Part shown: piece after piece, positions 25,922-35,194 of the stretch
Position numbering within the stretch: position 1 is the first letter of the stretch
Layout: each line of letters starts with the position of its first letter
NCBI RefSeq assembly: GCF_015686695.1
Contig: NZ_JADPMR010000004.1
Location: 1,240,001 to 1,304,000, forward strand
Source: Vibrio nitrifigilis
GTDB lineage: Bacteria; Pseudomonadota; Gammaproteobacteria; Enterobacterales; Vibrionaceae
Direction of reading: 5' to 3'
Length of the DNA: 64,000 bases
Translations under genes and position numbers: made by a program
Notes under the pieces: model-generated
The model's database searches: none
Seen by the model: only the letters and a program-made list of their open reading frames with translations
What the model was told of the DNA's origin: nothing

Positions 25922-25950
25922 AAAAAAGAGCACTTGCGTGCTCTTTTTTT
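25922..25950. terminator. Bidirectional terminator
   Basis: AGAGCAC/GTGCTCT around TTGC with A- and T-runs on either side, between the small ORF and the chemoreceptor gene. Confidence 0.9.
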
Positions 25951-25975
25951 AATTCATGCGGATCATCATGGATAA

Positions 25976-27715
25976 CTACTGAACTTTGAATTGCCCGACT
26001 ACATTGGATAGACCGTTTGAGGTTTCTCCAAGGTTCTGACTAATACGGTCAGTATCATCCGCATTCTGATTCAATTGGCTAATTAACTGCTGAATTTCAG
26101 CCATATTACGGCTGATTTCTGACGTTACATGGCTTTGTTCCTCTGCTGAGGTTGCCATTAGCGTGTTAAGGTCATTAATCTCAATGACAGATGCTGTCAT
26201 CGTGTTAAGTGACTCCATGACCTTATTCGTATTATCCGCGGTGGCTTCACAACTGCGACGAGTTGATTCCATTTTAGTGACAACACTATCTGTTGTTTGA
26301 CGCAACTTACTTAACATTTCGTTAATTGTACCAGTGCTTTGCTGAGTACGGCTTGCTAGCGCGCGCACTTCATCAGCTACCACCGCAAAACCACGCCCTT
26401 GCTCTCCGGCACGTGCTGCTTCAATGGCTGCATTCAACGCAAGCAAATTGGTTTGCTCAGCAATTTCACCTATCACTTGCAGTACGCCTTCGATGCGTTT
26501 GGTATCGTCGCTCATGGCCGAAATGGTAGAAGCCATATCTGTCACGTCCGTTTCCAAATTATGGACACTGCCTACCGCTTCATTGATAACAACTTTGGAT
26601 TCGCCAGCATAACTACTGGTCGTTTCCGTCATTTTAGCGGCATCAGAGGCACTCTGTGCAATCGAACCTGCCGTCGCATTCATCTCTTCAATGGCAGTAA
26701 TAACCTGTTCTGTTTCAACTGTATGCGCACTTAATACTTGCACGTTCGATTTAGATTGATTGCTCAATTTTACTACCGCACCATCAATATGCGATGCCGA
26801 ATCAGACACTTGAATAAACATGCCTTGTAGTTGCTCGATAAAACGGTTAATTGATTGGCTAATTTGGCCTATTTCATCGTTAGATGCGACATCCAACCGT
26901 TGGGTTAAATCGCCATTACCTTGAGATAAACCAGCCACTAGTGCTTTTAAGCGCATCAGAGGCTTAAATGCTAAATGAAGTAATGCGATACTTAATGAAA
27001 TCACCACAGCCGCGCAAATCAAAAGCGCTAACGTGATTTTCCAGTTTAAAGAGGAGGTATTTTGTTGGATACGGGCGTTATCGATGTAGCCATTCAATTC
27101 CCACTCATTATTAGCAACATTGATCGTTTGACTAATCTTAGTTAGGTTATCGCCTTGCTTATTACTAAAGATAGTGGTGCCATTCTTGGAAATAAGCTCT
27201 AAATAACTGCCATCTAACGCGTACTGTTTCAGCACATTTTGAAGGGCACTTAAATCAATAACAAAGAAATCAACAGAATCATCAGGGCGGCGTTGAGAGA
27301 TTGTGATGGTTGGATGTTCACCTTCCATCATCACTTGGCTTACTTTAGCTTTATTCGTTTGCTTGTCGGCAGCCGTCACATAAGGCTGAGCCTTATCGTC
27401 ATCCATATTACCGGTTGAATCAAACGCGTAACCATTCACGACTTTGACAATACGAAAGAAACCGGTGGTTTTTTTTGTATCAGCGATGTCCATCATACTA
27501 AAGTTCAAACTTTTAGCGAGATTGACTTTCGTCTTCAGTTCACTCTCTAGTTTTTGGTTAACTAATTCAATGTTGTGTTTAATATTTTGTGTATCGGTCT
27601 GTTTTATATAATTGCTAATGAAATAATTAACACTTAAATACGAAACGAAGATCGTTACAGTAATAATGGCGACAATGACAAGAATTATCTTGTTCTTAAA
27701 CGAAAAACTTCGCAT
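25976..27715 (-). CDS. Methyl-accepting chemotaxis protein
   Basis: A 579-residue chemoreceptor. First membrane helix at about 11-31, a periplasmic sensor of about 195 residues, second helix (LALLICAAVVISLSIALLHL), HAMP, then the cytoplasmic signalling domain with the invariant hairpin tip IGEIAEQTNLLALNAAIEAA around residue 415. The sensor has Cache-like features (GFFRIVKVVNGYAFDSTG, VDFFVIDLSALQNVL, DGSYLELISKNGTTIFS), so a small ligand is expected but cannot be named. A monocistronic unit with terminator. Confidence 0.93.
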   Translation of the reverse strand: MRSFSFKNKIILVIVAIITVTIFVSYLSVNYFISNYIKQTDTQNIKHNIELVNQKLESELKTKVNLAKSLNFSMMDIADTKKTTGFFRIVKVVNGYAFDSTGNMDDDKAQPYVTAADKQTNKAKVSQVMMEGEHPTITISQRRPDDSVDFFVIDLSALQNVLKQYALDGSYLELISKNGTTIFSNKQGDNLTKISQTINVANNEWELNGYIDNARIQQNTSSLNWKITLALLICAAVVISLSIALLHLAFKPLMRLKALVAGLSQGNGDLTQRLDVASNDEIGQISQSINRFIEQLQGMFIQVSDSASHIDGAVVKLSNQSKSNVQVLSAHTVETEQVITAIEEMNATAGSIAQSASDAAKMTETTSSYAGESKVVINEAVGSVHNLETDVTDMASTISAMSDDTKRIEGVLQVIGEIAEQTNLLALNAAIEAARAGEQGRGFAVVADEVRALASRTQQSTGTINEMLSKLRQTTDSVVTKMESTRRSCEATADNTNKVMESLNTMTASVIEINDLNTLMATSAEEQSHVTSEISRNMAEIQQLISQLNQNADDTDRISQNLGETSNGLSNVVGQFKVQ

Positions 27716-28116
27716 AACACCTTATATCCTTCAAAGTGATTGACTGTTTTATTCACTACCAGAACCATAAAATCTACCGACAATAGGTACACTACACACA
27801 TCCATAACGACAATGAAATATGTGCAAAAACTGACCTACCGCCAAGCTATTTACAAATTATGGGCATTCATGCAGTGCTTCTAATGACTAACGATTGGCA
27901 TATTATTTTTATTTATAAAATACATGCTATTCGAGCTTGCACTCTGTTGCAATCCTAAAAGAGTATTATTCTACCTATTTTGGCCTATTTATCCGACAAA
28001 ATAGAGAAAATCGCCGCGTAACTACGCTAACTAATGCTTAAAACGACAATAAAATATGCATCGTGTTGCTATTAAGTAATCGATTTAAATAGAACAAAAA
28101 CGCATAGACTTCTTCG

Positions 28117-28152
28117 TATACCCAAATGACCTCAAAATGACCTCAAGATGCA
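28117..28152. repeat. Fragment of the palindromic repeat
   Basis: GTATACCCAAATGACCTCAA then AATGACCTCAAGATGC: the left end of the full element with an internal duplication. Confidence 0.75.
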
Positions 28153-28318
28153 AAATGTTTGCAATCGAGTCGTTGCCGTACTGACAACTCACACTAATAT
28201 TTGTTTTGATTTAGCGACATTACTTTTATAGAGTCCAAACCACGATGTAATTTTTATTGTTATTTGCTAGACAAGTTTGCATATTAAGTGGTCGAACAAA
28301 CCTAAATTTGTGGCAAGG

Positions 28319-28346
28319 TTGCCATTGGCTATTGCAACCTTATAAA
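28319..28346 (+). promoter_or_regulatory. Promoter of the homocysteine methyltransferase gene
   Basis: TTGCCA (28319-28324), a 16-base spacer and TATAAA (28341-28346). The -35 region is embedded in an inverted repeat AAGGTTGC/GCAACCTT (28315-28341). Confidence 0.5.
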
Positions 28347-28362
28347 ATTCACTTTAGGTTAT

Positions 28363-28386
28363 AGCCGTCTGAACGTCTTTACGTTT
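28363..28386. promoter_or_regulatory. Three tandem MetJ boxes
   Basis: Consecutive octamers AGCCGTCT, GAACGTCT and TTACGTTT match the met box AGACGTCT at 7, 6 and 5 of 8 positions, in exact 8-base phase as MetJ dimers require. They lie 30 bases before the start codon of a methionine-pathway gene. Confidence 0.7.
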
Positions 28387-28415
28387 ATGCATAGATTAAT
28401 TTGAAGAGGTCTACT

Positions 28416-29330
28416 ATGTTAAATCAAGCTGTGAACATTCTCGACGGTGGGATGAGTCGTGAAATCGAAAAGCGCGGAGCGCCTTTCCGTCAACCGGAAT
28501 GGTCAGCGCTAGCGCTAATCGAAACCCCAGAAATTGTCCGCGATGTTCACCAAGCCTTTATTACGAGTGGAGCTCAGATTGTGACAACAAACAGTTACGC
28601 ACTGGTTCCCTTTCATATTGGGGAAGAGCGCTTTCATCAAGAAGGGCAATTGCTCGCTTACCGTGCTGGTGACATGGCTCGCCAAGCAGTACAACTTACT
28701 GGTAATCAAGCGCAAGTTGCTGGTTCTTTGCCTCCTCTATTTGGTTCATACCGTGCCGACCTATTTGATGCAGAACATGTTGAAGAGATCGCTACCCCCA
28801 TCATAGAAGGTTTGGCACCGCATGTTGATTTATGGCTCAATGAAACGCAAAGCCTGATTGCCGAACCCACTGCCATAAAAAATCTACTAAAAAAACTAGG
28901 TCACGCTGATAAACCGTTTTGGGTTTCTTTTACTCTAGAAGATGAACTGGTTGCAGAAGTGCCAGCGCTCCGTTCTGGAGAATCAGTCGCTGAGGCTATT
29001 AAAGCAATGGTCGAGGTTGGCGTCGACGCGATTTTATTTAACTGCTGTCAACCAGAAGTGATTGAAGCAGCATTAGTCGTCGCGAAACAAACACTCGTCG
29101 AGCTCGGCAAAGCTGATATTCCTTTAGGTGCCTATGCAAATGCCTTTGCGCCACAATCTAAAGACGCCGCGGCCAATGAAGAACTCGATGAGGTGCGAGA
29201 CGATCTCACACCACCTGCTTACGTGCAGTGGGCGGAAAAGTGGCAAAAGGTAGGGGCAAGCCTTATTGGTGGCTGTTGCGGTATTGGAACGGAACACATT
29301 GCAGAGCTTAGCCGCCACTTCTCAAAATAA
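28416..29330 (+). CDS. Homocysteine S-methyltransferase family protein (MmuM-like)
   Basis: A 304-residue cytoplasmic enzyme that probably transfers a methyl group from S-methylmethionine or S-adenosylmethionine to homocysteine to make methionine. It is a single homocysteine-binding barrel: LDGGMSREIEKRG at the N-terminus, TNSYAL, and the zinc cysteines in LFNCCQPE (one Cys) and GGCCGIGTEHI (two Cys). The ATG at 28416 follows GAGG at good spacing; an upstream TTG is unlikely. MetJ boxes upstream support a place in the methionine regulon, and a strong terminator follows. Confidence 0.9.
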   Translation: MLNQAVNILDGGMSREIEKRGAPFRQPEWSALALIETPEIVRDVHQAFITSGAQIVTTNSYALVPFHIGEERFHQEGQLLAYRAGDMARQAVQLTGNQAQVAGSLPPLFGSYRADLFDAEHVEEIATPIIEGLAPHVDLWLNETQSLIAEPTAIKNLLKKLGHADKPFWVSFTLEDELVAEVPALRSGESVAEAIKAMVEVGVDAILFNCCQPEVIEAALVVAKQTLVELGKADIPLGAYANAFAPQSKDAAANEELDEVRDDLTPPAYVQWAEKWQKVGASLIGGCCGIGTEHIAELSRHFSK

Positions 29331-29360
29331 CCGATAGAACCTCCTTTCCTTTACAAAAAA

Positions 29361-29392
29361 GGCGCTTCTCATTCTTGAGGAGCGCCTTTTTT
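29361..29392 (+). terminator. Terminator of the homocysteine methyltransferase gene
   Basis: GGCGCTTCTC pairs with GAGGAGCGCC around ATTCTT, followed by TTTTTT. Confidence 0.9.
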
Positions 29393-29716
29393 ACTAAGCT
29401 AGAAATCATCAGTTAAACTATTTAGTGACTCTTTAATATCCGCCAGCATAAAATGTGATCGATTGCATAATTATTAACCACACCATATGAAAAATCACAC
29501 AAAATTCATATTTATCAATCATTTAATAAAACACAAACCGTTAAATGAGCTGAGATAGTGATCTCATTCATGCTTATTTGGTTGCGTTAATATGATTCGG
29601 TTAAGTCAGTTATAACACACGATTTAATGCTCAGCAGTGGTTTATATATTTATTATAAATACTAATAAAACAATTACTTATATAACGTAAACAACCTCTA
29701 ACCTATAAGTGTATTT
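29393..29716. other. AT-rich region upstream of cdaR
   Basis: 324 bases, very AT-rich, presumably the cdaR promoter. No operator was recognised and no ORF. Confidence 0.4.
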
Positions 29717-30814
29717 ATGCAATTAAGAGAACAACTAGCGGAGCGTATTGTTGAGCGAGCGCAAAAGATCATCAAATATCCACTCAATGTTATGGATGAA
29801 ACTGGCATTATTATCGCCTCGACAAATCACGCAAGAAAATATCAAAAACATGGCGGCGCGGTTCTCGCGTTAAGTGAACTTAAAGCCATAGAAATTGGCG
29901 ACTCCATGCTTCCTGAATTTACCAACGCCCAACCAGGGGTTAACCTCCCTATTATGTTTAAAAATGAAGCCATCGGTGTTATTGGCATATCCGGACCTCT
30001 AAAGGAGGTTCGACCCTTTGGGGAATTGGTAAAAATGTCAGCAGAAATGGTGGTGGAATATACATCAATGGTCGAAATGACTCGCTGGAGCGAACGAAGA
30101 CGTGAAGAGTTTTTGCTCGAATGTATCGATCAAACGGTTTCTCAAGATCATCTTATTGATATGGCCGCCCAGCTAAAAGTCGATATTTTTAACAAACACG
30201 CAGTCTGCATTATTGAAGCAAACAACAGTGAACATCAAAAACATATTGCTCGAGTGTTAAACACTTGGTCGCGGCAACGGCTTAAAGCAGAATATTCTCA
30301 TAAAACGACATTAGTGCTATTTAAAGCATGTGATATTAAACCTGAGCAAAATACTGTTGATGATTGGCAGAGTTTGCAAATGCATTTAAAAGATGAACTA
30401 CGTATTCCATACCACTGTGCATTAGGAAATATTTACGATCATCCGTACGAAATTCCCTTCGCATTTGAAAGTGCGATGGCAGTGTTAAAATCAGGGATGC
30501 GTCTCAATCCAGATGAGCGCTTTTATCAGTACAACGATTATGAAATACCGTCGTTATTCGAAGGCACATTCTCCGCGTGGCAAAAAGACAAGCTCATCGC
30601 CCAAGCCGGTCAGTTAGAATTAGCGGATCCAACCTTAATTCACACGTTACTCATTTGGTTCGAGCACGATTGTGATGTAAAACAGACCTCAGAACATCTT
30701 TATATCCATCCCAACACCCTCCGCTATAGACTGAAGCGAGTGGAAGATATCTGTGATATTAATTTGCATCACTATAAAGATGTTTGTCGGCTCTACTTCA
30801 GTTTAATTTTGTAG
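29717..30814 (+). CDS. cdaR: Sugar diacid regulator CdaR
   Basis: A 365-residue activator of galactarate/glucarate/glycerate catabolism. An N-terminal sugar-diacid recognition domain (about 1-135: REQLAERIVERAQKIIKYPLNVMDETGIIIAST) is followed by a central GGDEF-like CdaR region and a C-terminal PucR-type helix-turn-helix (about 320-360: TSEHLYIHPNTLRYRLKRVEDI). In E. coli CdaR activates garD and related operons when sugar acids are present. Here it converges with garD, which fits that role. The start is an ATG preceded only weakly by a ribosome site. Confidence 0.9.
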   Translation: MQLREQLAERIVERAQKIIKYPLNVMDETGIIIASTNHARKYQKHGGAVLALSELKAIEIGDSMLPEFTNAQPGVNLPIMFKNEAIGVIGISGPLKEVRPFGELVKMSAEMVVEYTSMVEMTRWSERRREEFLLECIDQTVSQDHLIDMAAQLKVDIFNKHAVCIIEANNSEHQKHIARVLNTWSRQRLKAEYSHKTTLVLFKACDIKPEQNTVDDWQSLQMHLKDELRIPYHCALGNIYDHPYEIPFAFESAMAVLKSGMRLNPDERFYQYNDYEIPSLFEGTFSAWQKDKLIAQAGQLELADPTLIHTLLIWFEHDCDVKQTSEHLYIHPNTLRYRLKRVEDICDINLHHYKDVCRLYFSLIL

Positions 30815-30870
30815 GCAAAATATACAGATTTTTAACGTAGATAACTATAGTTACAAATCAGAACCTAGCC

Positions 30871-30923
30871 TCAAAGAGAATACTGTCTTGCGCCAACATC
30901 ATTTCAAGGTGACTTGGGGGTAT
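30871..30923 (+). repeat. Degenerate copy of the palindromic repeat
   Basis: The end TTTCAAGGTGACTTGGGGGTAT resembles TCTTGAGGTGACTTGGGTAT of the full element. Confidence 0.55.
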
Positions 30924-30942
30924 GTAAGCATGAATTCGGTTT

Positions 30943-30970
30943 GAAAACCAAGCCGCGCAAGTACGCGGCT
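30943..30970 (-). terminator. Terminator of garD
   Basis: On the minus strand AGCCGCG (30970-30964) pairs with CGCGGCT (30957-30951), followed by TTGGTTTTC. Confidence 0.7.
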
Positions 30971-30984
30971 CTGCTCATGGCTAA

Positions 30985-32535
30985 TCAAGTAACAGGAGCG
31001 GGGTTAAATACAGCTAGCGCATTGTGCAATCCCCACTTATCTGAATAGGTTAATTGCCGACCGCTCGCGACTTTCAAAATGGTATGGAAGATCTCCCAGC
31101 CTTTTTCTTCAATACTATGTTCACCTGTCGCGACGGTACCTGCATTGATATCCATTAAATCAAACCAACGGCGCGCTAACGAATTTCGCGTTGCCACTTT
31201 GATAACGGGTACGGCATCTAACCCATACGGTGTACCACGTCCTGTGGTAAACACTTGCACCGTAATTCCAGAAGAAAGTTGCTGAGTACCACAGACAAAA
31301 TCACTCGCGGGTGTTGCCGCAAAGATCAACCCTTTTTGGGTGGGGCGCTGACCCGGGGAAAGAACCTCCACAATCGCACTACTGCCAGATTTTGCGATAG
31401 AACCCAGAGCCTTCTCAACCACGTTCGCTAAACCGCCCCGTTTATTCCCTGGTGAAGGATTTTCCCGGCGATCAGTTTGCCCAAGACTGAGGTAATCATC
31501 GTACCATTTCATCTCCTCTTTCAGTCGTTCTCCGACCTGCTGGTCACGACAACGAGGCCCTAATAGATGCACAGCATCACGTACTTCAGTAACTTCGGAA
31601 AACATGACTGTCGCACCACAGCGAACCAGTAGATCACTCGCATACCCAACTGATGGGTTTGCGGTCACTCCCGAAAAGGCATCACTACCGCCGCATTGCA
31701 CGCCGACGACCAAATCAGAAACCGGACAAGGTTCGCGGCAACGTTGATTGAGCTTATCTAAGTGGGTTCGTGCCGTTTCGAGAATGTCATGAACCATCGA
31801 TTGAAACCCGACATGTTCTTCACTTTGTAAAGTAATGATACTGGCATCATCAATATTGATGCGTTGATCAGAGTCAGTGCCGAGCAGTAGCTTATCCGGT
31901 GTCAGTTTTTCACAACCGAGCCCGACAACGAGTACTTCACCACCAAAATTCGGGTTCATCGCTAGGTTATGAATGGTCCGTATTGGCACCACAGAAGCTG
32001 GCGCATTAATCGCGACTCCACAACCATATAAGTGATTCAACCCCACCACCCCATCCACATTCGGATAATGAGGTAACAGTTCACGTCGAATCATATCGAC
32101 CATGTAATCAACGACGCCCGCAACACAGTGCACACTGGTGGTAATGCCAAGCAGGTTTTTGGTTCCGGCGCTGCCATCAGGATTTCGGTACCCCATGAAA
32201 GTGTACCCAACCAGTTCAGGCAATGGTTCCGGAACCTTCGTTGCTATAGGGATGGATGTCAAAGGAGGCGCTTCCGGTAAATCCACGACAAATTGGCTGA
32301 TCCAATGACCCGTCTTTAATGGTTGATTAGCATAACCAATCACTTCGCCGTAACGACGTATCGCTTCTCCTTGCTCAATGGGCTCCAACGCCACTTTATG
32401 CCCTTCTGGAATATCTTCCTCAAGAATGAGGCCTGGGTATAGTTCTGTTCCTTTGGGTAACCCACCATCAGTCACAACAATAGCAACGTTGTCATCTGGG
32501 TGAACTTTTATATATTTGGGGGATTCAGTTTTCAT
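30985..32535 (-). CDS. garD: Galactarate dehydratase
   Basis: Removes water from galactarate (mucate) to give 5-keto-4-deoxyglucarate, the entry step of sugar-diacid breakdown. 516 residues, close to E. coli GarD (523) along the whole length: YIKVHPDDNVAIVV, the SAF-like N-terminal domain, GTKNLLGITTSVHCVAGVVDY, VVGLNHLYGCGVAINAP, LVVGVQCGGSDAFSGVTANP and the C-terminus NALAVFNPAPVT. Galactarate derives from oxidised galacturonate or galactose, so plant or algal polysaccharide is a likely source. The aldolase (garL), reductase (garR) and transporter are not in the window. Confidence 0.95.
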   Translation of the reverse strand: MKTESPKYIKVHPDDNVAIVVTDGGLPKGTELYPGLILEEDIPEGHKVALEPIEQGEAIRRYGEVIGYANQPLKTGHWISQFVVDLPEAPPLTSIPIATKVPEPLPELVGYTFMGYRNPDGSAGTKNLLGITTSVHCVAGVVDYMVDMIRRELLPHYPNVDGVVGLNHLYGCGVAINAPASVVPIRTIHNLAMNPNFGGEVLVVGLGCEKLTPDKLLLGTDSDQRINIDDASIITLQSEEHVGFQSMVHDILETARTHLDKLNQRCREPCPVSDLVVGVQCGGSDAFSGVTANPSVGYASDLLVRCGATVMFSEVTEVRDAVHLLGPRCRDQQVGERLKEEMKWYDDYLSLGQTDRRENPSPGNKRGGLANVVEKALGSIAKSGSSAIVEVLSPGQRPTQKGLIFAATPASDFVCGTQQLSSGITVQVFTTGRGTPYGLDAVPVIKVATRNSLARRWFDLMDINAGTVATGEHSIEEKGWEIFHTILKVASGRQLTYSDKWGLHNALAVFNPAPVT

Positions 32536-33049
32536 AGGCAGAGGCTTATTGTTATTGAATTAACTATAAAATTACCGAATTACCCGATAAATAGCATCAG
32601 TACTTATCTCAATAATACCGCCTATTTTTTAGCCTTATCTTGTACAAACAGACAACAAACCAAATCTAAATCACACCATCCCTTGCATGTTGCAATATTA
32701 GCCTGTCATTAGTTTTTATAATGCAAAATTAATACAGACCAATAGTAAATCATCAACTTATGTCACGTAATTTATCGCAAATTCTGGTTATTCCCTAAAC
32801 ACAATATGAACAGAGTATAAACTGACAAACACCATGAAATGGATAATAAAGTAGCATATTAAGTGATGTATATTTAGATAAATATGTTGTTATAAACATA
32901 CATTTATCATTATTTACTAAAAACAAAATCAATGAGTTATTAAAAATTAAAAATATTATTAACCAAAATCAAAGTTGAGATGCAGTGTTTCATGTAGCTT
33001 GCTCGCCATATTAATTATAAGTCTATAGAGCCACCTGATAGGAACAACC
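32536..33049. other. Divergent AT-rich region, garD / chemoreceptor
   Basis: 514 bases between back-to-back genes. I found no clear CRP or CdaR site, RNA or ORF. Confidence 0.4.
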
Positions 33050-35086
33050 ATGCTTCTTTTATACAAGAACAAAACGGTCGGTTTTCAATTGCGAGTCATC
33101 ATGACTGCGTGCTTGTTAATCGCCTTTTCAGCTATTGCAGCTTTGGTTTACCAAAATGCATCCGATGTATTGCTGAACTCGACCTTGAAAGAACAACAAT
33201 CTCGAGTGGAAGCTCTTGCAAAGAGTATCTCTAGTCAATTCGACGCATATTTATCAAATAGCCGCACACTGGAATCTACTTTTCGTAATGGCTATTTGCA
33301 TGGACTCACTCGCGCTAATTCTACTGTTCATTTTGCAGGGCACGATATTCGTGATCTTACTGTGGATGGACAAAGTTTAATTGGCCAATTTTCACTCGTC
33401 GATCGTTTCTCTCATGACACCGGAGCAGTAGCCACATTATTTGCGCCGGTAGGTAACGATTGGCTACGCGTTTCAACCTCATTGAAGAAAAACAGTGGTG
33501 AACGAGCAGTAGGCACCTTTTTAGGTACAAACCACCCAGGCTATCAAAAATTGATGCAAGGGCAGCCTTACTATGCTGCCGTTGACTTATTTGGCGTACG
33601 TTACATCACTTACTATGCGCCAATTACGAACCGACGTGGCCGAATTATCGCGATTTCATTTGTTGGGGTGCCCGTTGAAAAAGCGGCTCAAGATACCTTT
33701 GAAGCATTAAGCCAAGTGAAATGGGGTAAAACTGGTTATAGTATTGTGGTTGACAACGATGCTCATAACCTTGGTCATTACTTACTGCACCCAACCTATA
33801 CAGAAAAAGACCCTTCGATAATTTCACAAGCAGATGCCGTAGGGGGACATCCATACAAGACTATTTTTGAACATGATAAAGGTACCATCATTTACAAGTT
33901 CAAAAATGAACAGTATTCCGGTGATAAATACCTTGTATATGCAACAGTTCCAGGTTGGAACTGGAAATTATTAGGTGGCACTTTTATTGACGAGGTCACC
34001 CAAGCCAGTCGTGATTTACTGACTCAAATTGTCATCGCATCTCTGATTGTGGGTGCTGTTACGCTTGTCATTATTTCACTATTTATCGCCAAAACGACCA
34101 AACCATTACATAAAGTATCTAGCTACATGGAACGCTTAGGAAATGGCGAAGTAAGCCTAGATATACGCAGTGGCGACACACGCTCAGCGAATGAAATGGT
34201 TCGCTTACATAACAGTGTTGCTTCAATGGCAAACCGCTTAAGTGAATTGGTTTCAGACATTCAATCTTCCAGTAATCAGGTGCAAGCCCATTCTGATAGC
34301 GTGATGAGTGATGCGACCAATAATCTGGCCCAAGCAGATTTGCAACAAAGTCAGATTGAGCAAGTCGTTACGGCCATTGAAGAGATGGCCACATCGGCTC
34401 AATCAGTGGCACAGCAAGTGGAAGCCATCGCAAGTAACGTACGTGAAGCTGACATAAGCACCCAATCTGGCTTATCAATGGTTGAGGAAGTGTGTGTCGA
34501 TGTTGCTCAGCTTAACGATCAATTAGATCAATCAGCACAAGCCATCCAGCAAGTCAGTACCGACAGTGCGAGCATCCAAACCGTAACCAAAATGATTGAT
34601 GAAATTGCAGAACAAACCAACCTACTAGCCTTAAATGCTGCCATTGAAGCGGCTCGGGCAGGAGAGCAAGGCCGAGGGTTTGCCGTCGTCGCTGATGAGG
34701 TGAGAACCTTAGCACATCGTACTCAAGTTTCCGTTAAAGATGTGGTCGATATTATAGAGAAACTAAAGCATTCGACGAGTAACGCCGTTGAGCTCATGCA
34801 TCAAAGCCAAGCGAATTCCAATCGAGTGTTGCAACGTGCTCAAGAGGCAGGTTCATCATTAGAATCTATCGCGGGTCAAGTGCGCGATATTGCCAGTCAA
34901 TCGGATACCATTGCAGCGACGGCAGAAGAGCAAGCACAAGTTTCTCACCAAGTCGCATCCAGTGCTGCAGAAATCAGTGAACTCAACAGCCAAACTCGTG
35001 AGGTAAGTGCTCAGACAAAACGCAGTGCCTCAGAGCTTTCTGAGCAAGCAATACATCTAAAAGCACAAATGGATTATTTCCATTAA
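33050..35086 (+). CDS. Methyl-accepting chemotaxis protein with double Cache sensor
   Basis: A 678-residue chemoreceptor. First membrane helix at about 18-38 (IMTACLLIAFSAIAALVY), a large periplasmic Cache region (about 40-325; includes GTFLGTNHPGYQKLMQGQPY, YITYYAPITNRRGRIIAISFVGVP and GKTGYSIVVDNDAHNLGHYLLHP, a Cache_3-Cache_2 arrangement), second helix at about 326-349, HAMP, and signalling domain with MIDEIAEQTNLLALNAAIEA. Terminator 35100-35127 follows. It lies back to back with garD; sensing a sugar acid is possible but unproven. Confidence 0.93.
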   Translation: MLLLYKNKTVGFQLRVIMTACLLIAFSAIAALVYQNASDVLLNSTLKEQQSRVEALAKSISSQFDAYLSNSRTLESTFRNGYLHGLTRANSTVHFAGHDIRDLTVDGQSLIGQFSLVDRFSHDTGAVATLFAPVGNDWLRVSTSLKKNSGERAVGTFLGTNHPGYQKLMQGQPYYAAVDLFGVRYITYYAPITNRRGRIIAISFVGVPVEKAAQDTFEALSQVKWGKTGYSIVVDNDAHNLGHYLLHPTYTEKDPSIISQADAVGGHPYKTIFEHDKGTIIYKFKNEQYSGDKYLVYATVPGWNWKLLGGTFIDEVTQASRDLLTQIVIASLIVGAVTLVIISLFIAKTTKPLHKVSSYMERLGNGEVSLDIRSGDTRSANEMVRLHNSVASMANRLSELVSDIQSSSNQVQAHSDSVMSDATNNLAQADLQQSQIEQVVTAIEEMATSAQSVAQQVEAIASNVREADISTQSGLSMVEEVCVDVAQLNDQLDQSAQAIQQVSTDSASIQTVTKMIDEIAEQTNLLALNAAIEAARAGEQGRGFAVVADEVRTLAHRTQVSVKDVVDIIEKLKHSTSNAVELMHQSQANSNRVLQRAQEAGSSLESIAGQVRDIASQSDTIAATAEEQAQVSHQVASSAAEISELNSQTREVSAQTKRSASELSEQAIHLKAQMDYFH

Positions 35087-35099
35087 CTACAAAAAGCCA

Positions 35100-35127
35100 A
35101 ACGAGAACACAGGATTGTGTTCTCGTT
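35100..35127 (+). terminator. Terminator of the chemoreceptor gene
   Basis: AACGAGAACAC/GTGTTCTCGTT, 11 perfect pairs around AGGATT, followed by ATTTATT. Confidence 0.7.
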
Positions 35128-35194
35128 ATTTATTGACGAGCTCAATTCCATCAAGAGACAAATTGTTGGTCGATTAAACCAGCCACACGCTTAA

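Larger units (their letters stand above)
27716..28415. other. Intergenic region with repeat fragment and MetJ-controlled promoter
   Basis: 700 bases without a supported gene. It contains a fragment of the palindromic repeat (28117-28152, with a tandem duplication of AATGACCTCAA) and the promoter and met boxes described separately. The remainder is AT-rich. Confidence 0.6.

Noticed and set aside
27740..27958. A 72-codon plus-strand frame upstream of the methyltransferase gene
   Set aside because: No ribosome site, no domain, and it sits in AT-rich promoter sequence of the chemoreceptor gene.
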